A DNA stretch of 32,230 nt, taken from positions 1 through 32,230 of the forward strand of contig JBBIND010000051.1 in NCBI GenBank assembly GCA_037444075.1. The letters run 5' to 3'. This document shows positions 1 to 8,218 of this stretch, one piece after another. Both the position numbers and the translations under genes were made by a program. This DNA comes from JBBIND01 sp037444075. Its GTDB lineage: Bacteria > Acidobacteriota > Terriglobia > Bryobacterales > Bryobacteraceae. The notes beneath the pieces are model-generated. The model was given only the letters and a program-made list of their open reading frames with translations. It was not told the DNA's origin and did not search any database. Numbering within the stretch: position 1 is the first letter of the stretch; the number at the start of each line of letters is the position of its first letter.

Positions 1-1361
1 GTGTTGATGAGAGTGTCCAACGTGGGCTCGTTGGTGACACGCAGCCCGCCGGGATCCCATTCCAGGACCTTCCCGCTGCGGCAAGCCAAGGCTCCGAGCA
101 GGGCGATTTCGGTCATCTTGCAACCGAGGTCGAAACCACAAGTCGTGGGTGGTCCGCCCTTACAAGCGTCAACCCATTCCTGGTAGTGCCCGGTGGTGCG
201 GCGCAACGTCTTTGGCGGCGGCTGGAAGTCCCGGAAGCGGTTTTCCGGAAGCAGAGCCGTCGAGCCTCCGAAGAATCCGGTCAGCAGCTTGCCTTTGTCC
301 CCCACGTAAAGCACACCGGAGTTGCCGAGCGGCTTGCTCGGGTGCAACTCGCGCGGGCGCGGCGGGCGCAGGCCGCCATCGTACCAGTGCAGCCGCAGCG
401 AGGGCAGGTTGCCCCTCGCCGGAAAGTCCCAGGTGACCATGCAGGCATAGCTTTCCGTCTCCGGCGTCTCGACGCGCGGCGGCAGGATCTCCTTATCGTT
501 GGGAAGTTTCTGGAACAGCCCTCCGTGCATGGTCGACCGGCTGGCGTGGACCAGCTCCGGATTGCCGAGCTGCAAGGCGTCGTAGAAAACGTGCATAGCG
601 TGGCAGACCATGTCGCCGACCGTGCCGGAGCCGAAGTCCCACCACGCGCGCCAAATCCAGGGGTGATAACGAGGGTGGTAAGGGCGCATGGGCGCGGGCC
701 CAATCCACAGGTCCCAATCCAGGCCTTCGGGCACAGCGGGCGTATCCGTCGGCCGGACCTGACCGGCGGGGTAGATCGGATGATTCGTCCAGAAATGCAC
801 TTCGCGCACCGGCCCAATCACCCCGGAGAGCAGTATCTCCGCCGTGCCGCAGGCATCCTCGCTGGCGCTCGACTGCACGCTGGTCTGCGTGGCGACCTTC
901 GCTTCGTGAGCCGCGGCGGCTACTGCCCTCGCCTCGAAAATGGTGTGAGTCAGCGGTTTGGCGCAGTAGATGTGCTTCTTGAGGCGCAGCGCATCCAGCG
1001 CTACGAAAGCGTGCGTGTGGTCCGGCGTCCCGATGATGACCGCATCGATGTTCTTCTCTTCTTTGTCGAACATCTGCCGGTAATCGCGGTAGACCGTGGC
1101 TTGCGGGTATTTCTTGAACACGTTCGCCGAAAACGTGTAGTCGACGTCGCACAGCGCCACCACACGTTCGTTCGGGCACCCTGCCAGGTAACGTCTGCCC
1201 ATGCCGCCGACGCCTACGCCGGCTATCCGCAGCGTATCGCTGGGAGCCTGAAATCCCCGCCCGCCGAGCACGTGCCTCGGGACAATCAGTGCTGCCAGTC
1301 CGCCGGCCGCGGCTTGGCGCCGGGAGATCCCTTTCCCTTCGCTCTGGTTGGCTGACGTCAT
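1..1361 (-). CDS. Gfo/Idh/MocA family oxidoreductase, Tat-exported (3' end cut by window edge)
   Basis: The frame is open from the ATG at 1361 to the left edge, giving 453 codons with no stop, so the C-terminus lies outside. The start has a purine-rich ribosome site (GGGAGGG) a few bases upstream. The N-terminus carries a twin-arginine signal (ISRRQAAAGG), then a Rossmann NAD(P)-binding segment (VGVGGMGRR, about residue 50), an IGTPDHTHA stretch, and CAKPLTH in the position of the family's EKP motif. The middle is rich in Trp, His and Tyr (HPWIWRAWWDFGSGTVGDM), typical of the secreted Gfo/Idh/MocA proteins of Acidobacteria and Planctomycetes. Such proteins are NAD(P)-dependent sugar or inositol dehydrogenases, but the substrate cannot be read from sequence. 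It lies 127 bp downstream of the ceramidase-like gene on the same strand, with a perfect TATAAT in the gap. Confidence 0.9.
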   Translation of the reverse strand, partial: MTSANQSEGKGISRRQAAAGGLAALIVPRHVLGGRGFQAPSDTLRIAGVGVGGMGRRYLAGCPNERVVALCDVDYTFSANVFKKYPQATVYRDYRQMFDKEEKNIDAVIIGTPDHTHAFVALDALRLKKHIYCAKPLTHTIFEARAVAAAAHEAKVATQTSVQSSASEDACGTAEILLSGVIGPVREVHFWTNHPIYPAGQVRPTDTPAVPEGLDWDLWIGPAPMRPYHPRYHPWIWRAWWDFGSGTVGDMVCHAMHVFYDALQLGNPELVHASRSTMHGGLFQKLPNDKEILPPRVETPETESYACMVTWDFPARGNLPSLRLHWYDGGLRPPRPRELHPSKPLGNSGVLYVGDKGKLLTGFFGGSTALLPENRFRDFQPPPKTLRRTTGHYQEWVDACKGGPPTTCGFDLGCKMTEIALLGALACRSGKVLEWDPGGLRVTNEPTLDTLIN

Positions 1362-1435
1362 GTTACCCTCCCTGAACAGTTCTTGGAGTTTATGCAAATC
1401 GCCGGTTTCGCTCGTGGCGCTGATCGACGCATCGA

Positions 1436-1441
1436 TTATAG
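1436..1441 (-). promoter_or_regulatory. candidate -10 element for the oxidoreductase gene
   Basis: Read on the minus strand this is TATAAT, a perfect -10 hexamer, about 75 bp upstream of the ATG at 1361. No good -35 hexamer is seen at 16-18 bp spacing, so the call rests on the -10 alone. It would let the oxidoreductase be transcribed apart from the upstream ceramidase-like gene. Confidence 0.35.
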
Positions 1442-1488
1442 TCTGGCGAACCCCCAACATCGGGCGTAGCCCTCGCGTTGTCTCCTCG

Positions 1489-2763
1489 TCACGGACGCCC
1501 CGGTTTGTCCTTCCACATCCCCATCAACCCATAGAGCTGAATCAGGTGACGCTGCATGATGGTCTCACCCGCGCCCACGGCAACGCGAGTAGTGACATCG
1601 GCGCCGTAGCCGCCGTAAGCGGCCGAGCGGATATCGGGCAGGTAGCCCGGCCAGCCGCCGTTGCCGCTCCAGGTGTATCCGAAAAAGAGCGGAAAGGCTA
1701 CTTCGGCTTGCTCCTTCCACGTGCGTTGCAGCAGGTGCAGAGGTTCACCGGGAACAGCGGCGATGGCCACAGCCGGCGGAATCCAGACGGTGGTGATGCC
1801 CACGCGTACCCTCTTCTCCTGCTCCCAACGCTCCGGGAATTCCAGCGCTTCGCTGGTGTAGCTCAACGCCTGCTGCGGCCGTGGTGTCGGGGTCATCGAC
1901 TTGGCTGCACGCAGGACCTCGGCGGCCAGCGTTTCGCCCATCTTTGCCACCACGGCGAAGTCCTTCTGCTCATCGCCGGAACGAGCCAGGAACAGCGGGT
2001 TGATATCCCCTGCGCCGCCGAGCACAAACATGGCCTGGACTCCGGGCATCGCTGCCTCCACACGTGCCTGCATCACGCCCGGGTAGTCGGCCGAATACTT
2101 GCAATTGGTCGGTCCCAACACCACCGGATGCACGGCGTAGTTGATCAGGAGCGCCCGGAGGCTACCCTTCTGGTCCTCTATGCCCAACAGCATGAACTCG
2201 TCGTCGAGCGGCCCGTAGGGGATGCGCTCCAGGTTTTCAAACAGCGCCCGGGCGCGCCCGTCATCACGCAGCAGCAATCGGTTGTAGCCAAGCCGCAAGG
2301 CGCCGCGCCCCGTCGTCAGCCGGGCTGGAAACATGGAAGCGGCTGCCCGCTCCACGGCTCCGAAGATCCTGTTTTCCACCTCAGTGAGGTAAGGAGAGGA
2401 CGCCTCCGCCGAGCCGTCAGAGGACTGAAGTCTCGGTGAGGAATGCGTGTGCGTGGCGGCCAGCAGAAGGACCGGAATGCCGAGCTTGTCGGCTACCTGC
2501 TCGCGCAGCTTGTCCGACACCAGCATTCCTAGTTCAACGGACACAATCGCTACGCGCGATTCGCCCGTGGACAGCACCAGCGCCTTCGCCCAGAGCGGGT
2601 CGTGTGTGCCGCTTGCGTCGCCGCACTTGCGGTTGGCGTAGCCGTACATCGGCAGAGAGCCGGGCGGGGTCAGTTCCACTCGCGCCAAGCCTGCCGTCAG
2701 AACAACGTCGCTCGCGGCAGCGGCACAGGTGCACAGCGTCAAAATCCAGGCGGCTTTCAACAT
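1489..2763 (-). CDS. neutral/alkaline non-lysosomal ceramidase-like hydrolase, secreted
   Basis: This 424-residue protein has a Sec signal peptide (MLKAAWILTLCTCAAAA). Its body resembles the N-terminal catalytic domain of neutral ceramidases: an AGLARVELTPPG opening, a GYANRK segment, and the family's zinc-binding ATHTHSSP motif at about residues 103-110. Further on, NYAVHPVVLGPTN corresponds to the HP...TN active-site strand. It is much shorter than classical neutral ceramidases (about 650-750 residues) and lacks their C-terminal immunoglobulin-like domain, as is usual for the single-domain homologues in this phylum. Those are mostly uncharacterised, so ceramide hydrolysis is an inference from the family. 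The start at 2763 puts the signal peptide at the N-terminus. It is divergent from the cupin gene, with only 47 bp between start codons. Confidence 0.85.
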   Translation of the reverse strand: MLKAAWILTLCTCAAAASDVVLTAGLARVELTPPGSLPMYGYANRKCGDASGTHDPLWAKALVLSTGESRVAIVSVELGMLVSDKLREQVADKLGIPVLLLAATHTHSSPRLQSSDGSAEASSPYLTEVENRIFGAVERAAASMFPARLTTGRGALRLGYNRLLLRDDGRARALFENLERIPYGPLDDEFMLLGIEDQKGSLRALLINYAVHPVVLGPTNCKYSADYPGVMQARVEAAMPGVQAMFVLGGAGDINPLFLARSGDEQKDFAVVAKMGETLAAEVLRAAKSMTPTPRPQQALSYTSEALEFPERWEQEKRVRVGITTVWIPPAVAIAAVPGEPLHLLQRTWKEQAEVAFPLFFGYTWSGNGGWPGYLPDIRSAAYGGYGADVTTRVAVGAGETIMQRHLIQLYGLMGMWKDKPGRP

Positions 2764-2772
2764 AGCGCCAAA

Positions 2773-2802
2773 GATACCATCCCTGGTGCCTTTTGCGGTA
2801 TC
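2773..2802. promoter_or_regulatory. dyad in the ceramidase/cupin divergent spacer
   Basis: The 47-bp spacer between the two divergent starts contains GATACC at 2773-2778 and its complement GGTATC at 2797-2802. Nested inside is a second dyad, ACCA/TGGT, at 2776-2787. Both promoters must lie in or very near this short spacer, so a shared operator is possible. No regulator is implicated. Confidence 0.3.
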
Positions 2803-2810
2803 GTGTCCCC

Positions 2811-3356
2811 ATGCGACGAACCGTGGTCATTTATCTCGCCATCTTCAGCTTCGTCTCCCTGGCCGTGTTTCTTGCCGGCGCGGGCTTGCAGCAGCCGGCG
2901 GGGGAGACGCGCTACGTGTTCCCCACTACGAACTTGAAGAGGTACTCGTTCCCGACGCACACCAATGACCTCGTGCTGGACCGCGCCGATGCGGAAACCG
3001 CCGAAGTGATCATCGTGGTTCTGAAGCCTGGTGAATCGCCCCCGCTGCACAAGCACGACGACACCGAGCAAATCTTCTACGTCATGGAAGGCAGGGGCAC
3101 GCTCACCATCGGCAAGGAAGGCAACACGTTTCCCGTGCGGACGGGAGATGTCGTGCGCATTCCGCCCTCGACATGGCACCGCATCAGAGCGGAAGGTCCC
3201 CAGACGATGCGCTACCTGGGCGTCGACTCATTCGTCGGCGGGCGGCCCAAAGCCGAGCCCACCTGGGATTCGCACGTCCGCGTCATGTGCAAGGAAAACG
3301 GCTGGGACTTCGATGAGGTGACGGGCAGGAAACCTCGCTCCCCCAAGAAACGCTGA
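2811..3356 (+). CDS. exported cupin-domain protein
   Basis: A single-domain cupin of 181 residues from the ATG at 2811; a TTG six codons upstream is less likely. Residues 1-25 form a signal peptide or membrane anchor (VVIYLAIFSFVSLAVFLAG), so the domain probably acts outside the cytoplasm. Cupin motif 1 is complete at about residues 76-95: GESPPLHKHDDTEQIFYVMEG supplies two His and a Glu as metal ligands. Motif 2 (GDVVRIPPSTWH) supplies the third His. Cupins of this type are metal-binding isomerases, dioxygenases or sugar-binding proteins, and no substrate can be assigned. The tail is basic (RKPRSPKKR). It is divergent from the ceramidase-like gene and followed after 149 bp by the TonB-dependent receptor. 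Confidence 0.8.
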   Translation: MRRTVVIYLAIFSFVSLAVFLAGAGLQQPAGETRYVFPTTNLKRYSFPTHTNDLVLDRADAETAEVIIVVLKPGESPPLHKHDDTEQIFYVMEGRGTLTIGKEGNTFPVRTGDVVRIPPSTWHRIRAEGPQTMRYLGVDSFVGGRPKAEPTWDSHVRVMCKENGWDFDEVTGRKPRSPKKR

Positions 3357-3453
3357 TTCTTCACCACGCAACGAGCCATACCCACGGTATCGGGATGGAT
3401 GTGTCTCGTGTGCCCACGCCCGCATAACGGATACAAGACAGTGTCGTGTATGG

Positions 3454-3482
3454 TTGACACGCTTTCCCCGGATCGCTAACCT
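3454..3482 (+). promoter_or_regulatory. candidate sigma-70 promoter for the TonB-receptor gene
   Basis: A perfect TTGACA at 3454-3459 is followed after 17 bp by TAACCT, which keeps the TA and final T of a -10. Transcription would begin near 3489, leaving a leader of under 20 bases before the ATG at 3506. No Shine-Dalgarno sequence is visible there. Confidence 0.4.
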
Positions 3483-3505
3483 GATTCTTGCGCCGGCGCG
3501 GCCCC

Positions 3506-6500
3506 ATGAAGCCCAACACGCCTGCCGCCCGGCGGATGCTTCCTATGTGCGGACCGCATCTCAGGACCTGGTTTTGTGCCGCTACACTGGCTGTGCTTGC
3601 CGCCGGGGCAGTCCGCGTTGTGGAAGCGCAGATCGCCCGGGCCGAGATCACTGGAGAAGTTCGCGACCCTCAAAGCGCGGTGGTTGCCGGAGCCCGCGTG
3701 TCCGCCACCGAATTGCAGACGAACCTGACGTTCGTCACTGAAACGAGTTCCACCGGGGATTACACGCTTGCCAATCTGCGGCCCGGCGCCTACAGGTTGG
3801 TTGCCGAAGCCGACGGTTTCAGGCGGTTGGTCCGGGAGGGAATCGAACTGCTGACGGGTGACCGGATCCGAGTCGACCTGGACCTCGAAGTGGGCAGCTT
3901 GAGCGAGGTGCTGACCATTACTGCGGAGGCAGTGCTCCTACGCACTGACGCAGCCACTCTGGGACATGTGGTCCAAAACCGGAGCATCGTCAGTTTGCCA
4001 TTGAATGGGCGTAGCTTCATTTCGCTGGTGGCGTTGGCCCCCGGCGTGACATTGCCCCCGGGTTCGCCTTTGCCGCGCGTCAACGGCGGGCGTCCCCGCG
4101 TGAACGAGTATTTGTTCGACGGCATCTCCATGCTCCAGCCGGAGCCGGGTCAGGTGGCGTTCTACCCGATCATCGATGCGGTCCAGGAGTTCAAGGTAGT
4201 GACGAATTCGCCGTCCGCCGAATTCGGGCGTTTCGACGGCGGCGTCATCAATCTGACAACCCGTTCAGGCACGAATGAGCTGCACGGCACGGCGTTCGAG
4301 TTTCTCCGGAACGAGGCGTTGAACGCGCGGAACGCGTTCGCTCCCGCACCGAAAGCCGGCGAGGGCGGCAAGCCCATATTCCGGCGCAACCAGTTCGGAG
4401 GCGTGCTCGGCGGTCCAATTGTCCGTGACAGGACGTTCTTTTTCACGGGCTACCAGGGGACCAGGCAGAAGATAGCGCGGGTGCGCGTCTCTACTGTCCC
4501 CACGTTGTTACAGCGGGAAGGCATCTTCACGGAGCGCCTGGGAAGCGCGCAGGCCGTGGTGTATGACCCGCTGACCACGCGCCCCGGCGGCGGTGGCGCC
4601 CTGCGTGATCCGTTTCCCAACCAAACCATTCCGCAGCAAAGAATGGATCCCGTCTCATTGAGACTTCTGCCGCGCTATCCGCCGCCGACCGAACCGGGCG
4701 CGGCCAACAATTTCAGAATGGTTGCGAGGGAACTCAACCCGCAGGATCAGTTCGACGTCCGTCTGGATCACCGCCTTTCGGACCGGGACACCTTGTTTGG
4801 CCGCTATTCGTTCGCCCGTGACGCCTTCGCCCCCGCTGCTCCGCTGCCTGATGGCAGCGGGCACATCGGCTCCGGCGCCACCGGGCCGACCCGCACGTTG
4901 GCGCAGTCGCTCGTGAGCAGCTATGTGCGTGCTTTGGGCGTGCGCGCGGTGAACGATGTCCGGTTCGGCTACACGCGCCGGTCCGTGGCTCGATCCGCCG
5001 TTGCGCTCTCCTCGCCTCCCGCGCAGGTTCTTGGGCTTCCTCATTTGCCGCTAGGGAACGCGTTTCCGAACACGTTGCCGACCTTCTCTGTGAACGGATT
5101 TCAGCAGCTTGGTTCGTCGGCCAGCACGGCCACAGACTTCCGGACCGACGTGACGCAACTGGCGGACACCCTGTCCTTCCAACGCGGCGGCCATGCACTG
5201 AAGGCCGGTTTCGACTTCCGCTGGGAGCGTTTGGATGTTCTCCAGCCGCCCTCGCCAACAGGTCTGTTCAATTTCAGCACGCTCTTTACGGATCTTCCCG
5301 GCGTCCCCGCTACGGGCAACGCGTTGGCGAGTTTCCTGCTGGGGCAGGTGAACACGTTTTCGATTGACTTGCAGCAGCGGCCTCTGCGTCCCCGCGTCAG
5401 GATTCAGGAATACTTCATCCAGGACGATTTCAAAGCGGCGCAACGGCTTGCGTTCAACGTCGGTCTACGTTACACGCTGAACTTCCCTTCCACCGAAGTG
5501 GATGATCAGGGAGCCGTCTTCAACTTCGCCTCCCGGCAGTTGGACTACCTGGGCAGGGACGGCTTCCCGCGCTCTGCCCGTGATTTGCGCAAACTCAACT
5601 TCGGGCCGCGCGCAGGTCTCGCTCTACAGTTCAGTGAGAACGCGGTGCTCAGGTCCGGCTACGGTTTGGTCTGGTTTCAGATGGCGGGCATCAGCACGTC
5701 GTTCATCAACCCGCAGTTTCCGTTCGTGCAATCCGTCGGCCAGCGTGCTCTGGACAACCTGTATCCGGCTTTCCAACTCTCCCGCGGGCCGTCGCTGGCG
5801 CCGGTTCTGCCCACTCCTGATGCCGGCTTGGGGCAGGGTGTCTTTGCGGTGGACCGCAAGCTTGGCTCAGGCTACGCGCAGCACTGGAATGTGGCCATCC
5901 AACGGGTCATGCGCGGCGGCGTGGCTGTTGAAGTGGCTTACGTAGGCTCCAAGATTACGCACGTGGGGATGCCGGACGTCAACCTGAATCAACTCACCGT
6001 GGAACAACTCAGCGCGGGTGCCGCGCTGCTCGAGCGAGTGTCCAATCCCTTTCATGGGGTCATTCCGAAATCGTCGTCACTTGGGGGGCAGAACCTCACC
6101 CGGGCGCAACTCGCGAAGCCTTTTCCATCATTTCTCGCCGTGAGTCTATACAGGAACAACGCCGGGGACACGAACCATCACGGTCTTCAGCTCAAACTCG
6201 AGCGGCGGTTCAGGAACGGCTTTTCATTTCTGGCGAGCTACACTCTGAGCAAGCTGATTGACGAAGCCTCGTCGGTCTTCAATGCGTCAGTCCAAACCGG
6301 AGCAGTGGAGAACTCACCTGTCGCCGATGCTCTCAACCGAAAACTGGAGCGCGACGTCTCAAACGGAGACATCCCCCACGTGCTCACCACAAGCTGGCAG
6401 TACGAACTTCCCTTCGGTGGCGTACGGCTTTCGAAAGCCCCCCGCATGATGGCCCGTCTCCTAAGCGGATGGAGAATCGCCGGCATGACATCTGTGCAGT

Positions 6501-6907
6501 CGGGACTCCCTCTGGCAATCAGGCAGGCCACCAACTACAACGCATTCGCAGGCTTCGGCATGCAGCGCCCGAACCGCGTAGCCGACCCGCGGCTTCCCTC
6601 ATCGGAACGCGGTACCGCCCGGTGGTTCGATACGGGAGCCTTCCGCATAGCTCCCCAATTCAGCATCGGCTCCAGCAGCCGAAACCCTGTAAGGGGCGCG
6701 GGTTACAGCAACGTAGACGTGGCGCTGAGCAAGTGGACCGCTCTGGGCGAAAGGACCTTGTGCGAAATCAGAGGCGAGGTGTTCAACCTGGCCAACGCGC
6801 GGCATTGGGGCGCCCCGGACATGGTATTGGGCAGCCCGGGCTTCGGCTCCATCAGCTCCGCAGGGGATCCCCGCGTGATTCAGTTGGCAGTGAAGCTCCA
6901 CTTTTGA
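3506..6907 (+). CDS. TonB-dependent receptor, Oar-like, with carboxypeptidase-regulatory domain
   Basis: An outer-membrane beta-barrel of 1133 residues from the ATG at 3506; an in-frame TTG at 3488 and an ATG at 3536 are alternatives. A signal peptide (FCAATLAVLAAGAVRVVEA) is followed by a carboxypeptidase regulatory-like/Ig-like domain at about residues 45-120 (ITGEVRDPQSAVVAGARV ... DYTLANLRPGAYRLVAEADGF). Next comes the plug domain (RSIVSLPLNGRSFISLVALAPGV; GGVINLTTRSGTNELHG). The rest is a long barrel with many aromatic-ended strands, ending in AVKLHF with a terminal Phe as expected for BAM recognition. This architecture is abundant in Acidobacteria and is thought to import glycans or other large ligands; the ligand is unknown. 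No TonB, ExbB or SusD-like gene is adjacent. A convincing hairpin terminator was not found downstream. Confidence 0.93.
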   Translation: MKPNTPAARRMLPMCGPHLRTWFCAATLAVLAAGAVRVVEAQIARAEITGEVRDPQSAVVAGARVSATELQTNLTFVTETSSTGDYTLANLRPGAYRLVAEADGFRRLVREGIELLTGDRIRVDLDLEVGSLSEVLTITAEAVLLRTDAATLGHVVQNRSIVSLPLNGRSFISLVALAPGVTLPPGSPLPRVNGGRPRVNEYLFDGISMLQPEPGQVAFYPIIDAVQEFKVVTNSPSAEFGRFDGGVINLTTRSGTNELHGTAFEFLRNEALNARNAFAPAPKAGEGGKPIFRRNQFGGVLGGPIVRDRTFFFTGYQGTRQKIARVRVSTVPTLLQREGIFTERLGSAQAVVYDPLTTRPGGGGALRDPFPNQTIPQQRMDPVSLRLLPRYPPPTEPGAANNFRMVARELNPQDQFDVRLDHRLSDRDTLFGRYSFARDAFAPAAPLPDGSGHIGSGATGPTRTLAQSLVSSYVRALGVRAVNDVRFGYTRRSVARSAVALSSPPAQVLGLPHLPLGNAFPNTLPTFSVNGFQQLGSSASTATDFRTDVTQLADTLSFQRGGHALKAGFDFRWERLDVLQPPSPTGLFNFSTLFTDLPGVPATGNALASFLLGQVNTFSIDLQQRPLRPRVRIQEYFIQDDFKAAQRLAFNVGLRYTLNFPSTEVDDQGAVFNFASRQLDYLGRDGFPRSARDLRKLNFGPRAGLALQFSENAVLRSGYGLVWFQMAGISTSFINPQFPFVQSVGQRALDNLYPAFQLSRGPSLAPVLPTPDAGLGQGVFAVDRKLGSGYAQHWNVAIQRVMRGGVAVEVAYVGSKITHVGMPDVNLNQLTVEQLSAGAALLERVSNPFHGVIPKSSSLGGQNLTRAQLAKPFPSFLAVSLYRNNAGDTNHHGLQLKLERRFRNGFSFLASYTLSKLIDEASSVFNASVQTGAVENSPVADALNRKLERDVSNGDIPHVLTTSWQYELPFGGVRLSKAPRMMARLLSGWRIAGMTSVQSGLPLAIRQATNYNAFAGFGMQRPNRVADPRLPSSERGTARWFDTGAFRIAPQFSIGSSSRNPVRGAGYSNVDVALSKWTALGERTLCEIRGEVFNLANARHWGAPDMVLGSPGFGSISSAGDPRVIQLAVKLHF

Positions 6908-6972
6908 GCAACCGGTCTTCACTTTGGCTGGCCTGACCGGGTACCAGCCGCGTGTCATCCCAGAGGTGTCGT

Positions 6973-6983
6973 GTTAACATAAC
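6973..6983. promoter_or_regulatory. small palindrome upstream of the XRE regulator
   Basis: GTTA-ACA-TAAC is an 11-bp dyad about 45 bp upstream of the regulator's ATG. Its size and place would suit an autoregulatory operator or an AT-rich -10 region. Nothing else supports it. Confidence 0.25.
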
Positions 6984-7027
6984 GCAGTCTCGGTAAGGCT
7001 CCAATCTGCTCGAGGATTGAGACGAAC

Positions 7028-8152
7028 ATGAACGTGAACAACCGCCTGGCCGCCATCCGGCAAGGCCGCGGTCTGGCAGCGGCGGATTTGGCCAAACGGG
7101 TCGGTGTCAGCCGGCAGACGATTTACGCCATCGAGTCCGGCAGCTACATTCCCAACACTTCTGTGGCCTTGGGGCTGGCGCGCGAACTGGAAGTATCCGT
7201 GGAGGACATCTTCTCGCTGGCAGCCCCGCCATCATCGGAAGCCGAGTGCCTGAGCGCTACGGTTGTCTCCCAATCTCCCGCGGCGCCCGGTAAGCCGGTG
7301 CGCGTATCCAGAATCAAGGAGCAGTGGGTGGCCGTTCCGGCGGAGTGCCAGCCGTATTTCCTGCCTGAAGCCGACGGGCTCGTGGTGCAGCCGGGCAAGA
7401 GCCGCAATAAGGCCAAGGTGCGGATTCTGGGCGCACATGAAGCCCTTCCGAAGAGGCTGGTGATCGCCGGCTGTGACCCCGCCATCGGCGTCTTGGCCCA
7501 CATGACGGAAAAGCTCTCGGGTGTTGAAGTCGTGCTGGCGCCCGCTCCCAGCCGCCTGGCCATTGAATGGTTGCGGGACGGCAAAGTCCATGTGGCCGGC
7601 AGCCATCTGGAGGACCGTCACACAGGCGAGTTCAACTTGCCGCTTCTCCGGCAGCGGATTCCGGATGAGGCTCTGACGGTGGTGACCTTCGCGCGCTGGG
7701 AGGAGGGCTTCGTGGTGGTTCCGGGGAATCCTCTCAAGATTCGCCGCATTGAAGACCTGGCGCGCCCCAAGGTCCGTTTGGTGAATCGCCAGCCCGGCTC
7801 CGGCAGCCGGGCGCTCGTGGACAGGCTTCTGCGGGATGCGGCTGTGCCCGCGGACAGCGTCACCGGGTATGACGACATCGCCGAGGGGCATTTGGCTGCC
7901 GCCTATGCCGTCTCGGTGGGCGCCGCCGACTGCTGCGTGGCCACACAGTCCGCTGCAAGAGCCTTTGGGCTGGATTTCGTGCCACTGCACAGCGAACGAT
8001 TTGACCTCGCTGTCCGCCGGGAATTCCTCGATCTTCCCGCGGTCCGGTGTCTGCTTGACGTCTTGCAACGCGCCTCGCTGCGCCGGAAACTGCAGTCCCT
8101 GTGCGGCTATGACATATCGCAGACCGGCCGCGTTCTCCCCCAGCCGGATTAG
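7028..8152 (+). CDS. XRE-family regulator with periplasmic-binding-like sensor domain
   Basis: A 374-residue cytoplasmic regulator. Residues 1-60 form an XRE/Cro helix-turn-helix: NRLAAIRQGRGLAAADLAKRV, then GVSRQTIYAIESGSYIPNT as the turn and recognition helix. A linker of about 80 residues leads to a periplasmic-binding-protein-like domain (PF12727 type) from about residue 145 to 350: LVIAGCDPAIGVLAHMTEKL at its first strand and helix, LAIEWLRDGKVHVAGSHLED, and the ligand-site signature VNRQPGSGSRALVDRLL. Related regulators are often annotated as molybdate- or tungstate-sensing, but no molybdate transport or cofactor gene is in this window, so the ligand is open. The start is the ATG with a GAGGA about 10 bases upstream. 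It is convergent with the esterase gene, 66 bp away. Confidence 0.88.
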   Translation: MNVNNRLAAIRQGRGLAAADLAKRVGVSRQTIYAIESGSYIPNTSVALGLARELEVSVEDIFSLAAPPSSEAECLSATVVSQSPAAPGKPVRVSRIKEQWVAVPAECQPYFLPEADGLVVQPGKSRNKAKVRILGAHEALPKRLVIAGCDPAIGVLAHMTEKLSGVEVVLAPAPSRLAIEWLRDGKVHVAGSHLEDRHTGEFNLPLLRQRIPDEALTVVTFARWEEGFVVVPGNPLKIRRIEDLARPKVRLVNRQPGSGSRALVDRLLRDAAVPADSVTGYDDIAEGHLAAAYAVSVGAADCCVATQSAARAFGLDFVPLHSERFDLAVRREFLDLPAVRCLLDVLQRASLRRKLQSLCGYDISQTGRVLPQPD

Positions 8153-8191
8153 ACACGCCCGCGTGCTTTCTGCGATGCCCGGATTCGAGTA

Positions 8192-8209
8192 GCGCCGGTT
8201 CTCAGGCGC
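8192..8209. terminator. weak bidirectional hairpin between convergent genes
   Basis: GCGCC at 8192-8196 pairs with GGCGC at 8205-8209 around an 8-base loop, in the 66-bp gap between two converging genes. There is no T-tract on either side, so intrinsic termination is uncertain. Confidence 0.3.
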
Positions 8210-8218
8210 CGCGGCTGC

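Noticed and set aside
186..1355. Long open frame on the plus strand opposite the first oxidoreductase.
   Set aside because: It is an antisense shadow: the minus strand encodes a clear Gfo/Idh/MocA protein, and the plus-strand product shows no family features.
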